Positions 55,400 through 64,000 of a DNA stretch of 64,000 nucleotides are shown piece after piece. The notes below the pieces were generated by a model, which was not told the origin of the DNA, ran no database searches, and saw only the letters and a program-made list of their open reading frames with translations. The position numbers and the translations under genes were made by a program. The DNA is from Dermacentor variabilis (Eukaryota > Arthropoda > Arachnida > Ixodida > Ixodidae): the NCBI RefSeq assembly GCF_050947875.1, contig NC_134569.1, positions 202,941,127-203,005,126 on the forward strand, read 5' to 3'. Each line of letters begins with the position of its first letter. Within the stretch, counting starts at the first letter, position 1.

Positions 55400-57170
55400 G
55401 TGTACTTTACTGTATTGTTGCAGGCAATGTGTTTTGTAAATGTCTGCGATGAAATCATGTGGATATGGCTCTCGTTATTAAGGTCGTCTTTCTTTTCTAA
55501 TAGAACATACCTCAGCGATAGGTGATAATCGTCATGCTGGACCTTATTGAGCAGAGACGAAGATGCACGTTATTTGATTCGACGTGTATTGTCCGTGCGG
55601 AGTCCGCATTTCCTTCATACCAGGCAGAAAGTGCTTCCTGCTCCACAGGGTAAAATTTTTCTAATCTTGAAAACGCAGCTTAGCTTGAACCTTCTCAATA
55701 GATACGTTGGCTCCTCCGCGTACCGGCTTGGAGCAATTAAGGATGTCCAATATCTCCCATAATATCGTTTGTGGCAACCTGATGAATAAATTTGTGAAAC
55801 GTGTTGCCTTGGATGCAACTGTCGTCATAAATGCGTGTACAGTAAAAAAAAATATGTACGCTGATAGCAGGGAGATATTCAAGAGATATACCCACACTGC
55901 ATTGCACAGGCAACGTCACACATTCTCGCGTTCTTCGAGGCTGTAAGTTATTTCGCTATTCGAAAATCCTTCCACCAATATCGTATTTACTGCATTCGGG
56001 CTAATTATATGTGAAATGCGAATGGCGACGATAACCTAAATTCTTGGCGAGGACCTGATAGTGAAATATATGTATACCACCATAGCAAACATAAAAAAAC
56101 AAAAGAAATATAGGAATCCCACGCGCTATGACAATCGGTTTGAGCTTAGCCTTCATTAGTGTTTGCGAAAAACGCTGTTCTTGTTTAGCGAGGGTTTGGA
56201 AGCCACACCACAAAGTTGACCGGAATTATTTCTCTTGACATAAGCTTGTGGCACTGGAGCATGTGAATCCCTCGTGTGAGGTCAAAGGAATGGCAACGAA
56301 ATGGCATCGCAAACTTGAAAGCGATAGTCTGAAGCCGAACGAATGATGACAACGACATGTCAAGTAAGGGTTGATCACAATGAAATGAAGGTGGTAAAAT
56401 AACTATAACTGAAGACGACGACGGCGTGTTCGTACTGGAGCTTACATCCGCGTTCACGGGCACAACCTGGTACCCCGGACCGCCTTGGTTTGCACTATAT
56501 CCAGTGCTTCTAAGCAGTATGCCCGGTACCGGTATCTGCCAATCGTGCAAGACAGCAGCCGGTTGCCAGCACCCGAAAGTGGGGTAAAGGAAAGGAGCTT
56601 CGCTTGAGAAACTAGATGACAATAAAAATGAGTGCCCTCATGCGAGAGCGCTTGTCCCCATCACTACCATAACATTCATGATTTTCTTATTGCGGTGAGA
56701 ACTTGCTTCTAGGAATAATGTTTGGCTTGTATTTTATGTGTGTTTTAAGGCCTGTGTTGTGCCCGAATACAAGCAAAATGCATTGTTGGGCTTGTTGGTT
56801 CACTGTAGCGGAAAACGGTGCCAGAGAAAACGAAGACAAGAAAAGGGGACGGAGACGATTACAAGGCGGAATAGCAACTGAATGTTTGTTGCTTGAGCGC
56901 GACTAATAAATACTGGTTGTACCAGAATGAACGGAAAATACACAGAAGTACAAAGAGAAGGAAAAAATGACGAGCCTACTGCGAGTTCATAACAAATCCC
57001 GAAAGAAGGCAGTCTGTGATGGCATAATAGATGGCATGCTACGAAAAGATTCACCTGGCTCTTTATCTATACAACTTCTATAATTTCTCTACTCAACCGA
57101 TCTGTTAGTTAATAAGCTAATATTTTCCAACAAAAATGCGCAACCGCAGTTTCTACAGTGCAAAGCTAAA
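55400..57170. other. No recognisable gene
   Basis: The longest open frame is 145 codons on the minus strand (56185-56622), with serine-rich and proline-rich parts and no domain I recognise. No transposon signature. Confidence 0.5.
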
Positions 57171-57171
57171 G

Positions 57172-57290
57172 GTTCAGAGAAAAGTTTTGTCGCGTAACAG
57201 TTGTGACTGTTTTGAACCGTCGTTCAGGCATCTGCTCATTTCGCCTACATAAGTCGCACCACATGACAGTGGAATTTTGCATACAGTTAA
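57172..57290 (-). pseudogene. Penelope-like GIY-YIG endonuclease fragment
   Basis: The minus strand reads CKIPLSCGATYVGEMSRCLN followed by DGSKQSQLL. The IPLSCGxxYVGxxxRCLNDR pattern is the start of the GIY-YIG nuclease domain of Penelope-like retroelements, as known from arthropods. Only about 35 codons remain. Confidence 0.55.
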
Positions 57291-57295
57291 ACCTC

Positions 57296-59165
57296 AATAG
57301 AAAGAAATCGGCGCAATGTAGCGAACGTACCAAACAAAAAGTGCTTGGCAGTGCTGCAGAAGAGGTGATCTGGATGGCCCCCACAATTTTCCACGCATGT
57401 CGAATGAATTGAGCAAACCTAGACAGCTTTTTCTCAATGCAGACATATGCTTCGACCAAGATAAGTCGCGGTCGATGGTGACTCCGCGAAACTTGTAGTG
57501 GGTTACCGAAGGTATAATCTTCCTATCAATGATTACGGAGTAGCAGGCCATGGACATCCATTTAACTGCTATGTGTGGGCCCCTGTACTTCTTTAGATAA
57601 GTAAATCTGCCGTACGCACATTTGAAAATCCTTAGGCTCGCGCATTGAGAATTTCTCTAGGACTACAACTATGGGCTTCTACTTGGAGTACTATTGCAAA
57701 GGCAGGTGCGTGCCTAGCTCGAGTTTATCAGCAACATCAACCATTGCGAGTGCATCTAAGGCTGCAGACTAGGCACAGGAATTATCCACTGACATACATC
57801 ACAAGCATACGGCCTGACCTCACCTACTCAGAAGCCGCGTTGCCGCAACAAGATTTACTGCTGTCGTACTTCGCACCGCATGACTTACGAGAATCTCCAC
57901 TCTGGAAGGTGACAAATCCAACGGTGAGACTGTGAATACTCAGAACAGCAAATAAGTCAATAATGCCGCTGGCAGGGCTCAAGCACTTCGCGTTATTCTA
58001 CATTGCTTACATGTATGGATATAGCGAACATGTTTCTGCAGATGATTACATAAGACAGACCTCTTGCACGGCAGCTTACATGGTACCTGGAATGGGGATC
58101 ACGCAGTGGTTCAAGATAGGACACAGATCATCGTCAAGAGCAGCTGATGTGACCGGCGTTCGAAAAGCAGTCCACTGCATACTGCAACAACGCCTCGAAA
58201 AATGGGCAGCGTTCTGTGAGTGGAAACCGGCGCTGTAATTCGCAAGCAGTTATGTGGATTCCAGAACCGCATATAGTCCTCTGGCTTATGACATCATGGC
58301 TCCGCTTGCTGAGGCGTCTCAACCCGGGCGTACCATCGTGCTGCAGTGGATTCCTAGCCATTGTGGAATAGATGGAAATGAACAGGCTGACGCAGAGGCA
58401 AAAGAAGGCCCACACTGGCAGGAAAATTACAAAACTTAATTTTCCCGGTATGACATTAACACCTTGCTCCGTAACTCCACCAAAACCTCAATGGCACGAC
58501 AACGCGACAACCCCGAACAGCGGCAAGAGGACCTCCAAAGACTTGACGCTGGTTTGAGATTCCAGCTTCCACTTCGGTTGTGTAGAGGCCAGGAAACACT
58601 CTTCCGTGAATTACGGTTCGGCATGGTGTACACTTGCCGATACTTTCACAAGATTGAACGTCAACGGGACCCTGAATGTAGCGTCTGTCACACTCCCGAG
58701 ACAGTAGCTCACGTACTTTGCGTGTGCCCTCAATATGCGGCCGATCGAAGAACACTTAAGTCTAGTGTTGACTGCTTGGAACCCCGCGCCTTTTTGGAAG
58801 AAAATATTTTAGGCGCATGAAGAAGAGTTCGCCATGCCGGACATATCATGAACTCACTCTTGAGCTTTTTTGTGTGAGACTGGTTTAGACGGTCGTCTCT
58901 AGGACCTGCGAGACGGGAAGACAGTGCGAAAAGTGTTTGCGCGATAATGTTTTTTACGGACAAGTTTACTCTTACGTGTAGTGTAGCACGCATCCGCGTA
59001 TTGGACAACATGTATATAGTAGCTCATCGTACAATCACCTGCCACGTACCTTTCCCTGCATCTCCCACTTACCCTTACCCCAGTGAGGACTAGCAGGCCA
59101 GAGACGCGCTCTCCAGGTGAACATCTCCTCCTTTCTCTTCATTAAACTCTACTTCTGCTGCTCCT
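57296..59165 (+). mobile_element. RNase H-bearing LINE with 5' inversion
   Basis: The 3' part reads plus from about 57608: HLKILRLAH, ISLGLQLWASTWSTIAKAGA, then DLRESPLWKVTNPTVRL and RNase H traces including IVLQWIPSHCGIDGNEQADA (58340). It ends with the CCHC block CSVCHTPETVAHVLCVC (58680) and a 3' UTR to about 59160. The immediately upstream RT segment lies inverted at 57296-57590 on the minus strand: IDRKIIPSVTHYKFRGVTID, DLSWSKHMSALRKSCLG and VWYVRYIAPISFY. That order is expected from twin priming. Several frameshifts. Confidence 0.8.
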
Positions 59166-59621
59166 CCTAAAGGAGTCCGTGAAATCGTCAATTCGCTTCG
59201 TTATATCGAAATGTTGTTATATTGAAAGCCGACCTTTTGTGCTAATAAGTACAGTTGCTGATGCATTTTTCATGTACGGAAAGGGGCCGCAATCTTTTCC
59301 GAGTTATCGGGCAATCTAAAAAATCAAATGACATAGAAAAATATTCAATTTGTTCAATTTCAGTCCGCGACGAAGGATACAGTATCATGCCGCGTCGACG
59401 ATATCTTCACATCGGTGGTACAAAGCGAAGTCAGCCACGCTTTCGCATTCATGCCGCCCACACGGCTGACACCGCAAGCATCCACGCACGGAACACGTGA
59501 GGGCGCGTGTCTGTAGCGAAGCAGGCGCCCACGATGTGCAGCATTAGTTGACCTGACGCAAAAATTTGGAGGACGCTTAAGCTTCAACGTTAACAGTGGA
59601 ACGCGACAGTATTCACGGATC

Positions 59622-59846
59622 ACCCGCCGTGATTGCTTAGTGGCTTTGGTGTTGCGCTGCAAAACACGAAGTCCTGGGATCAAGTCCCGGCCACTGCGGC
59701 AGCATTTCAAAGAGGGCGAAATTTAAAAACAGCTTTGTACTAAGATTTACGGGGACGTTAGAGAACCTCAGTTGCTCAAAATTATTCTGTTGTCCCCCAC
59801 GATTTGGCGTCCTCATAATAAGATGGTGGTTTTGGCACGTCGAACA
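59622..59846 (+). mobile_element. Divergent full-length SINE
   Basis: CACCCGCCGTGATTGCTTAG, GGGATCAAGTCCCGGCCACT, GCAGCATTTCAAAGAGGGCG and GGTGGTTTTGGCACGTCGAA. Its B box GGGATCAAGTCC is altered, and the body has the AAAATTATTCTG variant. Confidence 0.78.
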
Positions 59847-59849
59847 CAT

Positions 59850-60489
59850 AAGTCACTCAAAATAAATAAGTCCCTGACTACTTCTCACGCTTTCCGGCAA
59901 CTGCAGCTTATGTAAGCGTAATTCGCAGTTGGAAACGCTGGCGGTTAACGCTATGCACGAAGGCGAGCTTTCTGGTAAAAACGCAGCCTCTTGCGTGAGC
60001 CGATCCCGGAGGTCTGTGCACAGCGTCGCCCTAAAACTTACATCATTTCCAGGTTTCTGCTATTTATTGGCACTTTTAATATTTAAGCCTGAAAAGATCT
60101 AACCTAGAAGACATGCGCTGTCGCTCTTTTGTTTCATGAAATTTACGTGTGGGCTCTCGTTCATAAAATTCCCAGGAATAGCTTTGTCAAAAATGTAAGA
60201 CAAGGTATGAGCAACTTTAGTAATAGAATTGTTTGGCAATATAACCCGCATATACCGCATTGCATACAGCAAGGCGCAGCATATACAAATACCTAAATAT
60301 ATAGAGTAATTTTCGCTCACGGACAACTCCGACAGCAGATTTTCTGCGACGCGGGGCCTCAACGGTTAAAATTGAGCAATGAATCACTCACTGGCACGCG
60401 CGGGATTCCCGTCACGTGCTGCACAGTGCGCCATACGCTAGCTTCAGAAACTGCTACCCTGCTACAGCCAACTGACGCGCCTTCCTTGG
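59850..60489. other. No gene seen
   Basis: AT-rich stretch with short unsupported frames. Confidence 0.5.
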
Positions 60490-60565
60490 TTAAGAGCAAT
60501 TTTGAAAAATGCGCTCTCATGGGCGCGCGAAGAACTTCACGCAGAGCCCGCAGCAGCCGCTGCGC
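60490..60565 (+). repeat. 76-bp repeat identical to 50379-50454
   Basis: Same sequence as 50379-50454, but here preceded by CCTTCCTTGG instead of the TTAA element. GC-rich sequence follows (to about 60650). This may be the ancestral context of the repeat without the TTAA element. Confidence 0.95.
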
Positions 60566-60569
60566 CGCG

Positions 60570-61760
60570 CCTCGAACGCTGCGGGCGCGCGCCGAACGCC
60601 GGGCGTGATCCAGTACACAGTGCTAGCGCGCTGCCGCCTCCGCGAATTCCTTGTGTACGCAGACCTCTTACGGTCGCCCAACTAAAACAGCCTAGTGTAG
60701 CTCGCAGTGTGACAACGTTATAACGAAAAGCGGCAGTTTCGCCTGAAAGGCGAAGCATCGATTGCGACAGAAAATTAGTAAAGGGCCACACAATGTAAGG
60801 ATTGTAGTCTTATCCGGCTGTATAAACTTGTAAATACTCACTTACTGAGTAAATAAACAAGCATAGTGTCAGTGCGCAGAGGCAAACTTGAACACACCAG
60901 ACTCGATGAACGCGGACACTCGCTGTGAAAACGCTGGGGTGAAGAAGTGCGGAGGCTGCAGTGAACGAAGTGACCTACCTGCTGCCTATCATCTCAACGC
61001 AAAGTGAACGGCGAGAACACAGCAAACGCAAATCTGCAAATCGTCGGCTCTTCTAGACTGTGCCCCCAATCAGGTCGCTTTGAAGCTAAAGCCTGCGCGC
61101 CCGCGCGCCACACGCAGTTGCTGCCGGAGTATCACGCCCCCTAACTCCACCCCTCCCCGGTTCCTTGCGCGCGACTGAATACGGTGCGCTTCCTGCCTAC
61201 TTTCCCCTCTTGCGCAGGCGAGATTGTGCCGCAATCGGCCGCTCACCATCGCAAATTTTACTCGTATATACAGCATACGGTGCAATGCTACGGCGTTACC
61301 ACCCTCGCATTTAAGACAGAACATCACGGCGACGACGACGACGATCCCAAAAATGCACCTGGAGCGCCCGTATAATTGGTATCGCAACAAAAAGCACTAC
61401 CAGCGGGCAGCCGAATGCTTAGCCTGCCTCTAGTTTCAACGCATCTACGAAACTCGAGATTACATAACCTGAAGTACTAAACGCGCGGGAAGAAAGCCCA
61501 TATGATATCACGCCATCTTGGCACGCCCACGCTTAGCATACGCGGCAGATGACCTCGAAAACAGAGAGCGCATGCTGCTTTGCCCTTAACCCCGCTCGCA
61601 GCCACGCAATACCACGGCCGCCCCAGAAAATTAGAAGCCCTGAATTTCGTTAGCATTTTCTCCGTTGCAGCAGGCATACTTGCTTGCGGATACCGCGCCT
61701 AAACAAAGCGGTGAGTTTTGTCGTCGAAACCACTTTGTACCCGCTGAACGCACGACTTCT
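60570..61760. other. GC-rich unclassified sequence
   Basis: CpG-rich blocks at 60570-60680 and 61085-61180 are separated by AT-rich DNA. The section 61250-61390 (ATATACAGCATACGGTGCAA to GGAGCGCCCGTATAATTGGT) has the look of a tick dispersed repeat, but no second copy is in the window. No promoter-gene pair could be supported. Confidence 0.35.
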
Positions 61761-62880
61761 TCAGTGTACTGTGAAAACATGAGCATGTAATGCTGCGCTC
61801 TAAAAGCCTGTAATGAGAGGAATTAAATGATAAAATTGGTTTGTTTGATATGATATGGGAGGCACAGCAAACCTGTCTGAATAAAAATGGAGCCTTAAAT
61901 CAAGAAAACATTCAGAAAATTTACACTGCAAGCTCGTGAGTCACACCTAAAAGTGCCGCACTGTTAAAAATTGAAGTCAGAAGACTACTTGGGTTAGCGC
62001 CTCGGTTATATTCTAAGAATACTAAAAAATTATTGCCAAAGCTAAAAATACGTAGCACTTGCATAGGTACCAAACGCTGTTCCAACAATTTGTCTAGCGT
62101 TGCTAAATGTTTTCTGCCTAAATAGGAGAAACATATGATGCGATGCAGACGCCATATTTCTGTAACAGGTAGTCGCAATTCCACTCAAGAAGTATGGAAA
62201 CAAAATAGGAGGCTAGCTATTCGAAATATGAACGCGTCGCTACGCCTGACGAATTTGGCAAAGCTATCACCGCTGAACTGTCAATGCATTCCGCTAAGCT
62301 ATTCATAATGGTATACTGTGGGATACAGCAGTTCTGCTATTTTATTCCACTGAACAAGCTGTAAGCTGTTTAGTTTCGATTTCGATGACATAGCGTACAA
62401 ATTCTTTCCACTGTTTGATTTGAAAAGGACCTTACAATGGCAGTTCGTATGCCTGACGTAGGTAGATGGATAACGATTTTTGTCATGTTTCGTATTTCAG
62501 TAAAATCCCATGTAAAGGATAGTCAGGTTTATGAGTCAATGCTGCAAAAACACGCAGCTGATGCATGTTTTAATCGGATAATTTTCTGAAATTCTGTACT
62601 TTACAAAGATGCGAGGAGAAGTAGGAGGGGTAAGTCACTTAAATAAGACTCAAAGAAAAAAGTTGTCCGCTGATTACGATACGTCCTAATCCGAAATCGG
62701 AGCACAGCTCTATACATGTTTTCATTTCGTGATATACTGAGGCAAAGAATTTGAGACCGAAATCAACGAACCAACTGGCAGTGGGCCAGTACCGTCAGCG
62801 CCTTCGCAGAGGGAGGGGCAGTATGGTAACGCTGGCTTGAGGAGCGGCATCGGAGCCAGCTGTGAAAGAACACGACGAAT
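61761..62880. other. No gene seen
   Basis: Short frames only (longest 87 codons, minus, at 61921-62184), without motifs. Confidence 0.5.
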
Positions 62881-63035
62881 GCACGAGCAATGACACGAGC
62901 ATGTTCGCGCAGTTAGGCTAGGCGCGCCAACGAGCCACCTGTGGAAGACGATGACGACGACGGACGCGCGAACAGTGGCACAAGCGTGTTCGCGCGGTTA
63001 CGCCGAGGGACGCCAACGCTCAACTCAGGAACGTG
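62880..63035 (+). repeat. Imperfect tandem duplication, unit about 76-100 bp
   Basis: CACGAGCATGTTCGCGCAGT followed by TAGG..GCGCCAACG recurs as CACAAGCGTGTTCGCGCGGT followed by ACGCCGAGGGACGCCAACG. The spacer contains GACGATGACGACGACGGACG. Confidence 0.65.
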
Positions 63036-63214
63036 CGCATAAGAGCGGCACTCTAAACAAGAACTTCTGGTTTTTTAGTAAACGCCAATTTGCCGCTCTG
63101 CTTAAACGAAGAAGCCAGGTGTAAGGATTCTGCAGTAAAAGTGAACATCATCTCTCAGCAACGTACGGCATATCAGTAAACATCAAAGAAAGAACCATTA
63201 TTATGAATTTCTTC

Positions 63215-63470
63215 GGAGATTTTTCTTACCGTCGCGCAATGACCGATAGGTCATTCGGCGACACCTGTGGATCCAAAGACACTCTCGAACATTTGTTGTG
63301 CACTTATCCTCAATATGACGTCGAGAGCATGTAATATATGCGTAGATAGCTCATCAACACCAGCATGGGAAGACCACTAATCGCACATTCGACTGTAAGG
63401 CTGCTTAACATAGAGGGAAAGAGAAGGGGGGCGTGTCTGTAGAAAGAGAAGGGATGGTCGGATGAAATTA
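63215..63470 (+). mobile_element. LINE C-terminal zinc-knuckle remnant
   Basis: Reads MTDRSFGDTCGSKDTLEHLL, then CTYPQYDVESM and a stop. The DTLEHLLCxxPQY block matches the CCHC knuckle at the C-terminus of RNase H-type LINEs; one cysteine position is lost. Compare VAHVLCVCPQYAADR at 58.7 kb. Confidence 0.6.
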
Positions 63471-63573
63471 AACAAGAAAAATAAGACAGGTGCATTAGGA
63501 CAAAGACTACTTAGAGAAAGAGCAGGGTACATCCTAAACGAAATTAGAAATAGCACATGGTAGACCGAGAGAG

Positions 63574-64000
63574 AGAGAAATAAACATTTATTTTCTGAAA
63601 CGGTAATCCGAGTCAGTACCCGGTTCACCCTAGGTGGGAGGGTTCCTTGTTCGAAGAACCCTCTGGCTTAGGCTGGCTCCTTCGCCCGGGCGACGAGACT
63701 GCGTTGGTCGTCCAGGTCATCAAAAGAAAGCTTGGCCTCCTACGTTTTAGTTGTCATATGGATCTGCGGTGAGTTGGAGTGCTCTTCTTATGCTTCTGTG
63801 GGGCGGCCTTCTTTGGAGCCGTCTTGTGGACCTTGTGAGCTAGACCTGCGGATGTGTCACGCAGTGGGCAATCCTGGACCATGTGTTGCAGGGTGTCTGG
63901 AACGTAGCAATGGGGGCATGTGTGCGAGTACTGCGCAGGATACAGTCTGGTGCATGATTATTCCGCGTACGTAGGTGTTGGTCTGCAGGCGCCGCAGGAT
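63574..64000 (-). mobile_element. LINE 3' end running off the window
   Basis: Minus strand from the right edge: LRRLQTNTYVRGIIMHQ, then after a frameshift YPAQYSHTCPHCYVPDTLQH and MVQDCP (CCHC knuckle). A 3' UTR follows, ending in a TTTCTCTCTCTCTCGGTC tail at 63569-63590. Its layout parallels the 3' part of the LINE at 5.1-6.9 kb (LLQTRTFPNPVLYNRMYPDA, CKACE.., TCTCTC tail), so it is probably a related element. Confidence 0.75.

Noticed and set aside
56185..56622. 145-codon minus-strand frame
   Set aside because: Longest unexplained frame in the right flank, but no motif, no start context and no repeat match; kept as a doubt, not a gene.
60570..60680. CpG-island promoter
   Set aside because: GC-rich and CpG-rich, but no downstream gene or initiator could be identified and part of it adjoins a dispersed repeat.
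1..64000. CRISPR arrays, bacterial operons, rRNA genes
   Set aside because: No regularly spaced direct repeats with unique spacers, no ribosome-binding-site-led gene series and no rRNA-like sequence were seen. The only regular array is the 54-bp minisatellite, whose units are contiguous.

Overview
The window looks like a transposon-rich stretch of a hard tick (Ixodidae, probably metastriate) nuclear genome. The main clues are a dozen or more copies of a tRNA-headed SINE of the Ruka/Bm-1 type described from Rhipicephalus, several non-LTR and LTR retrotransposon families typical of ticks, and one intron-rich arthropod neuropeptide receptor gene. There are no bacterial features. Species was inferred by pattern recognition only, without a database search.

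The one host gene I can support runs left to right from about 27.1 to 55.3 kb. Thirteen exons with consistent splice phases join into 439 codons plus a stop. They encode a class B1 (secretin-family) GPCR of the calcitonin-receptor / diuretic hormone 31 receptor type, with a six-cysteine hormone-binding domain, seven membrane segments and a serine/proline-rich tail. The initiator exon (signal peptide) was not found and lies upstream of 27.1 kb or outside the window. The ligand-binding exons are tightly clustered (27.1-28.3 kb). A 12.4-kb intron separates them from the membrane exons (40.8-49.3 kb), and a 5.5-kb intron precedes the terminal exon. These introns carry SINEs, a CR1-like LINE, a TIR MITE, a solo LTR, a TTAA-type MITE and a sense-oriented RTE LINE.

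The left flank (1-27 kb) is mostly transposon debris. From left to right it holds the 5' end of a gypsy-type element reading left (gag, primer-binding-site candidate, LTR with a 54-bp minisatellite), a tRNA-motif satellite split by a SINE, and an RNase H-bearing LINE (5.1-6.9 kb). It continues with RTE LINEs (9.5-11.1, 20.4-21.4, 22.7-23.4 kb), an I-like LINE broken by a MITE (14.3-18.5 kb), a degenerate LTR element (18.8-20.3 kb) and gypsy pol (23.4-25.1 kb). The right flank (55-64 kb) has a LINE with a 5' inversion next to a Penelope-like fragment, two further LINE 3' ends, and GC-rich repeats.

I found no gene cluster that looks like a new biological system. The best leads are the receptor gene model and its two possible C-termini, the pair of TTAA-flanked 0.72-kb elements, the nested LINE-in-SINE insertion, the satellite with tRNA B-box-like units, and several long palindromes.
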